The position numbers and the translations under genes are program-made. The notes below the pieces were generated by a model. That model did not search any database. It saw only the letters and a list, made by a program, of their open reading frames with translations, and was not told the DNA's origin. A stretch of 64,000 bases of DNA from Pomphorhynchus laevis (lineage: Eukaryota; Acanthocephala; Palaeacanthocephala; Echinorhynchida; Pomphorhynchidae): assembly GCA_012934845.2 (NCBI GenBank), contig WNNJ02003058.1, forward strand, positions 56,579 to 120,578, written 5' to 3'. Positions 22,209-30,890 of this stretch are shown piece by piece; the first letter of the stretch is position 1, and each line of letters opens with the position of its first letter.

Positions 22209-23625
22209 TTGATGCGAATTTCTGATATCTTTGCTCCGCTACGTGCCTGCAAGTTCAAGCATGGACATCCTCCTTGGTTCGACAGAGAGCTTCTTGATGC
22301 TATAAGATCCCGCAACAAATTGTGGCGCGAATTTAGGCGTTCTTCTGCTTCAAAACGTGCCTACATCGACTCTCGGAACTTATGCAATCGGCTAAAATTT
22401 CAGAAACGCTATTCGTACGAAGATAGTATCGCCAGGGATGCATCTTTGAATCCTAGGAGGTTTTGGTCTTATGTAAGAAACAACAGAACACTTGTCGCCA
22501 CAATTAGCTCAATCCAAACGCCAACTGAAACTTTGACCGATCCGTCTCTAATCGCCCAACATTTAGCTGATGGCTTCTTGGTACAGGCTTTGACCTCTAA
22601 TAAACTGCATGACTTTAGTTGGAAGTATGTTCCGGTTGCTCATCGGTGTTGTGTTCGTCCACTCAGAGTGGATGAGGTGTTGAACGAGGTTATGAAGCTC
22701 GATTCGTTTACATCTCCGGGACCAGACAATATCGCCCCCTTCCTCGTCAAATCCCTAGCGAACGAACGGAGCAATGATTTAACTATGTTCTTCAGATACA
22801 GCTTAGATACATCTTGGATTCCTGACAGTTGGAAGTGTGCAATTGTGGTGCCTATTCCCAAAAAGCATCCTGCTAGCTTTTGCGCGGACTTTCGGCCCAT
22901 TAGCTTAACTAGCGTATTCTGCAAACTTTTAGAAAGAATCATTGCTAGTAGAATCAGGGATCATTTGGATCGTAATCACATATTGGTTGAATCTCAACAT
23001 GGTTTCAGGATCGGACGTTCATGCCTTACTAACCTACTAACTGCGCGTGAAAAATGGGCTGATGCTCTGGGGGCTGGGTTTCAGGTTCATACAGTATTCC
23101 TTGATTTTTCGAAAGCTTTTGATAGGGTACCACACGACGGCATAGTGTCTTTACTGTATCACTATGGACTTCATTCATATATTTGTGAGTGGGTCAGGGA
23201 ATTTCTATCGAATAGGTCTTTCCGAGTTTGTGTGGGGGGGCGTGTTTTCTTATTCGGTAAATATTAATTCTGGCGTAACGCATGGATCAGTCCTTGGCCC
23301 ACTGCTCTTTATAATCTTCATTAATGATTTGCTACTCCGCTTATCATGCTCTCATCTAGCGTTTGCAGACGATCTAAAGATTTGGTCGATCATTAAAAGT
23401 CCTGCTGATCGAGTATCGTTACAAAATGATCTAAACTCCCTGATCAAGTGGTGCGATTCTACCGGACAACGGTTGAATGTTGATAAATGTGTCCTCATGC
23501 AACTAGGTCACCCTATTGAAACTCTAAGGTACTTTATTGTAGATATGGTCTTAAAGGAAGTGTCTTATCATAAGGATTTAGGGATTATCGTCTATAGATC
23601 CTTGAAAACAAAGTTGAACACTTAA
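22209..23625 (+). pseudogene. LINE A reverse transcriptase, nearly intact
   Basis: The 352-residue frame 22209-23267 has a pre-RT linker (PWFDRELLDAIRSRNKLWREFRRS), CAIVVPIPKKHPASFCADFRPISLTSVFCKLLERI, QHGFRIGRSCLTNLL and motif A HTVFLDFSKAFDRVPHDGI. The run of seven G at 23234-23240 shifts the frame. The next frame (23164-23625) continues with NSGVTHGSVLGPLLFIIFINDLLL, the FADD box (LAFADDLKIWSII) and the thumb to SLKTKLNT. Motif B has GVTHGS instead of the usual GVPQGS. One homopolymer slip separates the two frames, so the copy is young or the slip is a sequencing error. Confidence 0.8.
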
Positions 23626-24278
23626 TTCTTTGAAGAAATGACAAATAATCATGGGGATTGATGTTGCAAGACGAATAGGAGCGAGGAAGGATTGAGTTAA
23701 AAGTATGCCAGAGACTTAGAGTTTAATGAAGTGTGTAGTAACGACGAGATTTTAAGTTTGCCGAGATCACAACACTTAAAACAGTAAAACGATTTACTTA
23801 TAGGATAAAATTTGAACTGAATTTATGTCTCGTTCCCAATTTTAAATAAATATCTAATCTAATCTATTGATGAGATTAATCGAGATTGATTAATAAACGT
23901 CTCAACGAAACAAACTGAATATCAACTCTGCTGAAAAGACAATTTAATTTAGATTTTTCATTTCACGGTAATCTCGTAAATTGCTGGCGTATGATCAGAT
24001 AATCTTATAATCGTTCTTCAATTTCATCATTAAATTCATTTTACATTGTATTCCGTTGTCATATTTGTTTTTATTTTCGATCAAGTAATTTATCACTCGC
24101 AGATTATCCATTAATCTAATCAGAATTTTACTGATTAGAAATTTTAATTTTATCTGTTAATTGATTCTAACTGATTTAATTACTACAAGTCAAGACAACG
24201 TTAGTGTGCATCGATTTATTAACAGTCGTGATTTATAATCATTTTCATAAAAATAATTTTATAAAAATTAATTAATAT
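23622..24278. mobile_element. 657-bp insert inside LINE A, flanked by AACAC
   Basis: LINE A coding is cut between KLNT and DF. AACAC occurs at 23617-23621 and again at 24279-24283, consistent with a 5-bp target duplication. The first ~110 bases resemble LINE B linker sequence in reverse (compare 50600-50710), and the remainder is AT-rich and unrecognised. The last 32 bases of the insert are included in the downstream 693-bp duplication, so the insert is older than that event. Confidence 0.6.
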
Positions 24279-24939
24279 AACACCGACTTCTTTCTATGTA
24301 AAGCTAATAGGGCGTTATATTGTATTAAAAATGCATTACTCAGGTTAAGCTGTCACATGTTCAAGAGGTTATTCATCTCCATCGTCAGGCCACACTTGGA
24401 GTACTGCATTCAGGCTTGTTTCCCTGTCACTAAGCAAGAACTATTAGACCTGGAGTCTATTCTTTGGCGCAGATCGAGGCTCTGTATTGGCTTAAGTGGT
24501 ATTGACTATTATGTACGTCTAAGTCGTATTGGGATGTTGTCGGTACGTGAGAGGTTCATATCCTTGGAAATGCTATGTATATGGCATATGTCGAATGATG
24601 TGGTAGGTTATCCCACCGATGTAATCACTAGGCGGGTAGATCAGTTGCGGGGACATAGCAGAGTCTTGTATAAATTTAGATTTGGCAGATTACCAAAAGT
24701 GTATAGACTCTCAAGAAGAGGAATTAACATGTGGAATTCGTTGCCTGAGGAAGTCGTTGCAGCCCCCAGTTTGAGAACGTTTAAATCACGATGCTACAAA
24801 TGGATACATGAACAATGCCGCCATTCAACACTACCACTGGAATACCCTAATTAGCTGCGTTGACTGACCATTTGCTTTTGTTTTATTATTTTTATTTTTT
24901 TGGACTCTGCCTGAATAGCCTTTTGGCTTTGGTGTGTAT
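24247..24939 (+). repeat. 693-bp direct repeat, left copy
   Basis: Equal in length to 28542-29234 (constant offset 4295), with about a dozen substitutions and no indels by eye. It holds the end of the AT-rich insert and the LINE A C-terminus plus part of its 3' tail. The copy stops at GGTGTGTAT, where the RLE element begins, while the right copy continues into the normal LINE A tail (TGGAATAATAATAAT). Confidence 0.85.
24357..24854 (+). pseudogene. LINE A ORF2 C-terminal region (left repeat copy)
   Basis: A 165-residue frame: MFKRLFISIVRPHLEYCIQACFPVTKQELLDLESILWRRSRLCIGLSG through RLSRRGINMWNSLPEEVVAAPSLRTFKSRCYKWIHEQ. This is the conserved ORF2 C-terminus after the RT. The frame is unbroken and almost identical to 28652-29149. 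The ATG is internal to ORF2, not a real start. Confidence 0.7.
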
Positions 24940-27900
24940 AATAGATTTATTTGTACAGAAAAACAGGTTCCCGCAAATGGGCCAGGTTAATTAAATTCCA
25001 GAATATTTTTTTTGTTACTTTAGATCCACAAGGGAGGTACACAACGTGCCGCCGTCTTCATCATTCCATCGGATCGCTCGAGCATTGTTCGACGGATTCG
25101 GGCTATCTGTAGCTTGGCGATTAGATGTCTTTTTGGATATTGTATCAGCTTGATGGTTGTCTGCTGAGTATACGGGATGCCCCTTGCTAAATCGGAAGCC
25201 CCTTATGCACAAAGAGGATGCACGGCATATGGCTATACTCAATCTTGTTTTGATTCGCTGTATGTGTTGGCTGTACGAAATCTGATCGTTGTTTATTGAC
25301 TTGAGTTGTGCGATCCGCTGCAAGGCCGAAAGTGCACATTTTCCCAGACCTCCAGACGCAGATAGGATGAAGGGTATAAACGATCCCCTTTCGATTTGGG
25401 TGATTCTTTCAGAGTATTTTGAGCTCTTCCGGGCTTCGTGGTATGCAAAAGCGTTTTCTGCCGACGCGGAGTAGGAACCAGCATGGTTGTTAAAAACGGA
25501 AACGTCGAAGAACGTTCGCTGGAAGCGGTCTACTGATAGGCCCGTACAGATTACATCTAGTCTTGCGTTGGTGTCGCAGCAAGTTGATGCCCTTTCGAGA
25601 CACGAGGGATCATTGACTGCAGTTAGTGTGGGTTCGGTTGCAACCCCATAACATACCGAACTATGCTCGTCAGCGAGGATGTCGCGAATGATATTGTGTC
25701 GCACGATCTGGAAGCCTCCACGTTTACAAGAGAGCACGTGACTAAGGCTTGTTTCTTCTTTGCAGATACACAGGGCGGGCATGTCTGGTGGTTCAAATCC
25801 ATAGCGCGTTGCGATGCCATCTCGAAATTCACTCGCAGAAAGGTGGTGGTGGAGCTCTTCAGAAGCACCAGCAGTGAGCCAGTTTGAGGAGCCGGGGTAC
25901 TTGGCATATTCAAGTGCACGTTTGGTAATTTCGGGAACAAAACGAAGAGCTTGGTTAAGTCGGAGTGTGAATGCATCTTTGCGCGTCTTGGCGATTTGAG
26001 CTGCATAGGTTTGCTGTAACGACTTTAATCCCTCGCCCTTGAGCCCAAATGAATAAGTGGAGCACATATGCTCCGAGGCTTCGAGATCAGACTTAAAGGT
26101 AAATATAGGATCCATAATGCCAATGCCACCCATTTTAATAGGACTTGTCAATATGCTGTTGATTGGATCAGGCAGATCGTGTTTTGTAATTTGGGGCAGG
26201 ATTTGATCGAGTAACATGCCGTGCAACGGATTAACGTTGGCAGCGGTGCAAGGCGTCGTTCTGAATAGAAAAGTCCATTTCCATTGCAGTGATTTGATAA
26301 GTCCTGTATAACCAACATGCGGATCCGCTGAGCAGACATCTGCAAGTCGGGAAACCAAATTTACAGCCGAAGAAATCTTTCGAGCGACAAACTGTGATAA
26401 ACAATCTTCAGTACCGATGGCGGAACCAAGGATGTTGACAAAGTCATTACGTATTGTAACGTACGGAAAGCTGTCAGAGATAAAACCGTGAGATCCGTCA
26501 TGACGCTCTATATTATGTACCAAGATATTGGTTTTCGATGGATTTACGTAATAGCCATATTGAGGCCCGCGCGTAGTCAAGATATGCCAAGCTGTTTTTA
26601 ACGACGATAAGGAACCGACGAAGTTTGCGTCATCGGCGTACCATCGTTGCAGAGTGTCTGGGCATTTCGACTGTATGAGCTTGATTAGTGGAATCGAGGA
26701 CATGGCAAAAACGGCCATTGCGAAGGGGTCTCCTTGAGTTACCCCCTCTCTTGAATAAATCGATTCATCTTCGATGACAAGCTGAGCGTCACCCGAATAT
26801 ATGTTGCGAAATGCGACGTTAAGAGCTGGGCAAATAAATTTCATATTTGCCAGAGCGACTCGACGATTCAGGCGGTTAAAAGCGTTGCTAGCATCGATAC
26901 ACATAAGAGCGTTTTCGGAATTTTCATGAAATCGTTTGCGTAGTGAGTGAATGGCAAATTCGATGCCATTTCGTTGGGCGGCACACAACTGCGTAGTTCC
27001 GGCGGCTTCTTGAAGGTCAGATTTTATATGACGCAGGATTGTCCGTGAAAAAATTCGCCTATCCACGTTTGAAATACCGATTGGACGTATACCACCGGAT
27101 TTTTTCGGAATAGCGACCAGACGACCGGCAATGAATGCTTCCAAACAACCGGTGGGCATCCGCTCCGTTGCGATACAAATGACCAAGGAAGCAAGACTCT
27201 CCGCTAGCTTTTGTGAATGCATTCCGAAAGCGGTCAGCATACGTCTCCATAAAATCGCGTCCATGCCGGATGGTCCAGCCGAACCAAAAGTCGATTTCGC
27301 CGATCTTTGGATGTCTATCGCACAGATGGAAAGGAACATTGATGAGTGGTGAGGCAGGGCACTGGGAAGCCTTTCTTGAAGCAGGGCATCGGGATCCGCA
27401 TCGGCAGGCTCAGGATGAAGGGCTTCTAGGTGTTGTTTTACGGTTTTGTCTCCGATCAGGACGTGAGGTGATAGACAACCATTCGTTTCGTGGTCTTCAA
27501 GTAAATGAGTAGCCGCAGTTAGTTTGTTTTTACAGACAAGATGGCAATATTTTCTTTTCCAGTCGTTGCTAGAGCTGTTGCGGACGACTAACGTGCGTCG
27601 AGATTGTAGGATTTGGGCCTCCTTGTATAGCTCAAGAATTTCTCGACATTTCCATAGACTGATTCGACGCTCCAAAGTTTTGCGAATCATTGCTGTTTTT
27701 CGAGTTTTAATCGGCTGCAGCACGCATCTCGCGAGGACGGTTGCGGCTTTTAGTGCATCAAAAGTTGGCGTGTCTTTCCCGTAAGTGGCCATATTGTATA
27801 GGTCGGTTAGTTGGTCAATAAACGCGTTACTGGCGTTGCATTTGGGAAGTTCTAAATTTTCGGGTTTCCAGTGAATTACTTTACCATATACGTAGTCTAT

Positions 27901-28541
27901 CTGAATTTTGAAAGACGAGTTTGTCGTAATAGGTCGGTCATTCGCTTGAGCAGTGTGTACGTTGAAGGGCGAAACACTGTTGTTTTCACCGTTATTACGC
28001 ATAGGGTGATCATCTCTCGTAAACACGATACTGTCGGTATCAGAGCTCATTTTGATTCTATCTTGGGTACCGTAATCGAGACGTGGTGGGTCAATATCAT
28101 TGTTTTCTGCGGAAGTGTGAGTGGGATTGAGATCGATGAGAAGTTCAGTCGCGGAAAGGTTGTTGGTACACTGAGCAGCAGAGCAGTTTATACAGGGGCG
28201 ATCCGCTTTCGCACATCGACACCCGCGACATCTTGCATTTGGGCCATTGCAACCACAACATTTGCTAACCGTACTTGGCTTTCCTCGAGGCATTTTCGTG
28301 TGGATGAGATGCACACCCTGGGTTAATCCCTCGGCGTGTGGCTTCGTTTGTGTATTGTTCGCCTTTCTTAGCTCTGGGCTCCCAGTGATGTTTAAAATGG
28401 ACGTATTTGAGGTTTGTGTATTTAAGGTTGTAATTAGTGTAGGTATTTATAATAACCAAATTGTGTGTTTAAGCTTGTATGTTATTTTATTGTATGTTTA
28501 TAAGAAACCAAAATTTTTTTAGGTCAGTATAAAAAATTATT
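24940..28541 (-). mobile_element. RLE-family non-LTR element, apparently intact
   Basis: A 3,602-bp unit sits exactly between two 693-bp direct repeats. It holds one long minus-strand frame with about 225 bases of 5' leader (28541-28315) and a 3' leader of about 75 bases (25014-24940). The 3' leader includes a small CCC-GGG stem near 24972-24982. There are no LTRs, no APE endonuclease and no second ORF. RT motifs plus a C-terminal CCHC finger and restriction-like nuclease-type domain place it with single-ORF, RLE-bearing non-LTR elements. Its closest kin, by my memory of motif spelling, are RT proteins common in cnidarian and other invertebrate genomes rather than classic R2. Confidence 0.7.
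25015..28314 (-). CDS. Reverse transcriptase with Cys-rich N-terminus and restriction-like nuclease domain
   Basis: An open frame of 1099 codons, probably the single protein of a non-LTR element, making DNA copies at a nicked target. Residues 17-50 hold nine cysteines (KCCGCNGPNARCRGCRC and CINCSAAQC), like a CXC/tesmin-type zinc module, probably nucleic-acid binding. RT: GRLVAIPKKSGGIRPIGI (397-414), motif A MCIDASNAFNRLNRR (471-485), motif B GVTQGDPFAMAVFAM (524-538), motif C YADD (559-562), YGYYVNPSKT (586-595). A CCHC finger CICKEETSLSHVLSC spans 849-863. The nuclease-like region at 916-990 has NARLDVICTG, TFFDVSVFN, a KSSKYSERI stretch and FILSASGGLGK. The second ATG (residue 8, 28293) has a plausible context and may be the true start. 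No breaks were seen. Nuclease activity is inferred from position and motifs only. Confidence 0.85.
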   Translation of the reverse strand: MHLIHTKMPRGKPSTVSKCCGCNGPNARCRGCRCAKADRPCINCSAAQCTNNLSATELLIDLNPTHTSAENNDIDPPRLDYGTQDRIKMSSDTDSIVFTRDDHPMRNNGENNSVSPFNVHTAQANDRPITTNSSFKIQIDYVYGKVIHWKPENLELPKCNASNAFIDQLTDLYNMATYGKDTPTFDALKAATVLARCVLQPIKTRKTAMIRKTLERRISLWKCREILELYKEAQILQSRRTLVVRNSSSNDWKRKYCHLVCKNKLTAATHLLEDHETNGCLSPHVLIGDKTVKQHLEALHPEPADADPDALLQERLPSALPHHSSMFLSICAIDIQRSAKSTFGSAGPSGMDAILWRRMLTAFGMHSQKLAESLASLVICIATERMPTGCLEAFIAGRLVAIPKKSGGIRPIGISNVDRRIFSRTILRHIKSDLQEAAGTTQLCAAQRNGIEFAIHSLRKRFHENSENALMCIDASNAFNRLNRRVALANMKFICPALNVAFRNIYSGDAQLVIEDESIYSREGVTQGDPFAMAVFAMSSIPLIKLIQSKCPDTLQRWYADDANFVGSLSSLKTAWHILTTRGPQYGYYVNPSKTNILVHNIERHDGSHGFISDSFPYVTIRNDFVNILGSAIGTEDCLSQFVARKISSAVNLVSRLADVCSADPHVGYTGLIKSLQWKWTFLFRTTPCTAANVNPLHGMLLDQILPQITKHDLPDPINSILTSPIKMGGIGIMDPIFTFKSDLEASEHMCSTYSFGLKGEGLKSLQQTYAAQIAKTRKDAFTLRLNQALRFVPEITKRALEYAKYPGSSNWLTAGASEELHHHLSASEFRDGIATRYGFEPPDMPALCICKEETSLSHVLSCKRGGFQIVRHNIIRDILADEHSSVCYGVATEPTLTAVNDPSCLERASTCCDTNARLDVICTGLSVDRFQRTFFDVSVFNNHAGSYSASAENAFAYHEARKSSKYSERITQIERGSFIPFILSASGGLGKCALSALQRIAQLKSINNDQISYSQHIQRIKTRLSIAICRASSLCIRGFRFSKGHPVYSADNHQADTISKKTSNRQATDSPNPSNNARAIRWNDEDGGTLCTSLVDLK

Positions 28542-29234
28542 ATAAAAATAATTTTATAAAAATTAATTAATATAACACCGACTTCTTTCTATGTAAAGCT
28601 ACTAGGGCGTTATATTGTATTAAAAATGCATTCCTCAGGTTAAGCTGTCACATGTTTAAAAGGTTATTCATCTCCATCGTCAGGCCACACTTGGAGTACT
28701 GCATTCAGGCTTGTTTCCCTGTCACTAAGCAAGAACTATTAGACCTGGAGTCTATTCTTAGGCGCGGATCGAGGCTCTGTATTGGCTTAAGTGGTATTGA
28801 CTATTATGTACGTCTAAGTCGTATTGGGATGTTGTCGGTACGTGAGAGGTTCATATCCTTGGAAATGCTATGTATATGGCATATGTCGAATGATGTGGTA
28901 GGTTATCCCACCGATGTAATCACTAGGCGGGTAGATCAGTTGCGGAGACATAGCAGAGTCTTGTATAAATTTAGATTTGGCAGATTACCAAAAGTGTATA
29001 GACTCTCAAGGAGAGGAATTAACATGTGGAATTCGTTGCCTGAGGAAGTCGTTGCAGCCCCCAGTTTTAGAACGTTTAAATCACGATACTACGAATGGAT
29101 ACATGAACAATGCCGCCATTCAACACTATCACTGGAATACCCTAATTAGCTGCGTTGACTGACCATTTGCTTTTGTTTTATTATTTTTATTTTTTTGGAC
29201 TCTGCCTGAATAGCCTTTTGGCTTTGGTGTGTAT
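28542..29234 (+). repeat. 693-bp direct repeat, right copy
   Basis: Pairs with 24247-24939. It starts inside the AT-rich insert sequence (ATAAAAATAATTTTATAAAA) and ends in the LINE A 3' tail. The flanking order on the right is that of an uninterrupted LINE A tail. It contains a 165-residue ORF2 C-terminal frame at 28652-29149. Confidence 0.85.
28652..29149 (+). pseudogene. LINE A ORF2 C-terminal region (right repeat copy)
   Basis: Same 165-residue region as 24357-24854, with a handful of amino-acid differences (for example RRGSRLC here against WRRSRLC on the left). The right copy is closer to the family spelling seen at 17907-18455, so the left copy has probably drifted at that site. Confidence 0.7.
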
Positions 29235-29239
29235 TGGAA

Positions 29240-30890
29240 TAATAATAATATTATATATTTATTTATTTATTTTTTTTAAAGAAAAATGTAATTTTTTGAG
29301 AAAGAATAAGAGAAAAATTGTTCAAACATATAAGCGATTCATGATTTCAACAGTCAACAAATGTGACTTTCCTAACAGCAGCCCGGCTCGTCGATCGTGC
29401 GCCTCTTATACAATTTGAGGCAGCTTTGCATAAAACAAAACCAATTTTTCTTTTTAGCTTACATATGCAATCAGCATAAGGAGTTTGCGTCTTTACGGAT
29501 TTTAACTTGGCCAGTGTGCGTAAGAAAGGCATCGCAGCGGGACCTATACCACCAGATGACGTGAAAATGACTGGAATGAAAACGGCACGCTCTACGTCAA
29601 TTATCCGCTCATCGTATTTTGAACGTTTACGTTGCTCATGGTAATCGAAAGCACTTGAAGGTTCACTCTGACACGATATGGCATGCTGATTGAAAATACA
29701 AACGTCAATAAACGTTCGCTCATATCGTGACCCAGCGAGACCGCAGCAGCTGACATCTAATCGAGCTTCATTCTCTTTGCATGTAATGGCTCTTTGAAAC
29801 AATATAGAGGAATCTATTGGCTGTAATTTGGGTTCGATTTCAACACTAGAGCACACGGTTGATAGCTCATGTCCAAGAAGATCTCTCACTGCATTATGTC
29901 TTAATATCGGAAGTCCACCACGCTTGCATGATAGCAGGTGAGACAGCTTTTTTGATCCACCGCAAACACAAGAACATTGTGGGACATTTAGCGGATCAAC
30001 ACCGTAACGAACCGCTATGGAATCTTTAAATTCATGTGAAGTAAGAAGTTCACATTCTGAAGCAATAGGTATAGCACTAAGCCATGCTGATGATCCGCCT
30101 ATTTTGGAAAATTTTAGGGATTGACGAATATGTGTCGGAAGTGCATTTGAAACAGCTTCTAAACGTGAAGCAAAAAATTTAATTCGATTTTTGGAAAGTT
30201 CGGCAACGACATTTTGTTGAGCATGCCTTAGGTCTTGACACACCAATCCTGATAGATATGTGTCGCATACTTTGCTTGAGTTCTCAAACTCGATAAGGGC
30301 AACATGTCCAGGATCCGATATTCCAAGACCTCCTAACTCGATCGGTGAAGACACTACAGTAAACATATCGTCCCCTATATATTGCCCAAACATTTTAACA
30401 AGCAAACTATTACGTATTACATGCGTTAAGGGAATGAGCGAATGAAGACGACAGGGAGTAGTCCTAAAGTAATGAGTCCATTTCCATTGCAAGGAATGTG
30501 TTAAGCCGGCATACGCTATATGAAGATCGATATTCGCAACCGTTTGAAGGCGATCCACAAGTGTTGTCCAAGCACATAATTTTTGATCAACCTGCTCATT
30601 CAAAAAAGACTGAGAGCCAATAGGAGACCCCAAGACCTCTATGCCATCGGTAGTGCATTTTATTCCATTAAAATCGAGATTTTCAATGTCTGAAAAATTG
30701 TGCAATAATAACTGTCTTGCTGGGATTTACATAATATCCATATAACGGACCCATTTCCATCAGCAACTTCCAAATTTGCTCTAGATCATTTGGACTACCA
30801 ACAAAATTAGCGTCATCTGCATACCAACGTTGAATGATGTCTGGGAAACGATGACCAATTATATTTATTAAAGGGATAGTTGCCATAATA
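29240..30890 (-). mobile_element. Second RLE-family element, 5'-truncated and divergent
   Basis: It lies on the same strand as the 25-28 kb element, with its 3' end facing the LINE A tail. The frame 30886-30683 holds YADDANFVG and YGYYVNPSKTV. A frame change near 30700 leads into the 452-residue frame 30705-29347 with LGSPIGSQSFLNEQVDQ, LSHLLSCKRGGLPILRHNAVRDLL, NEARLDVSCCG, TFIDVCIFNQHA and FTSSGGIGPAAMPFL. Sequence beyond MATIPLI is missing, and LINE B' begins at about 30890. It is clearly a different subfamily from its neighbour, with only moderate protein similarity. Confidence 0.75.
29347..30705 (-). pseudogene. RLE-family RT C-terminal half
   Basis: This 452-residue open frame covers the thumb, CCHC finger (CSCVCGGSKKLSHLLSC) and restriction-like nuclease-type domain (EARLDVSCCGLAGSRYERTFIDVCIFN, HEQRKRSKYDERI, FTSSGGIG) of a second RLE element. 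The RT core lies in the next frame upstream and the N-terminus is gone. That this half has stayed open suggests the truncation is recent or happened at insertion, as is usual for non-LTR elements. Protein function in this copy is lost. Confidence 0.7.

Larger units (their letters stand above)
22206..24939 (+). mobile_element. LINE A copy (plus), interrupted at 23622-24278
   Basis: The element starts abruptly in the pre-RT linker and runs through RT (22209-23625) to an interruption. It then continues with the C-terminus (24284-24854) and a 3' end carrying an AGCCTTTTGGCT hairpin at about 24917-24928. The last 693 bases (24247-24939) are duplicated at 28542-29234. It is the best preserved LINE A in the window, with a long frame broken chiefly at a G7 run and by the 657-bp insert. 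Confidence 0.8.

Noticed and set aside
25289-28522. Plus-strand frames across 25.3-28.5 kb
   Set aside because: Shadows of the 1099-codon minus-strand frame.
24940-28541. LTR retroelement with 693-bp terminal repeats
   Set aside because: The repeats are LINE A 3' sequence plus older insert, not element ends; the protein has a non-LTR-type RT with no protease, RNase H or integrase.
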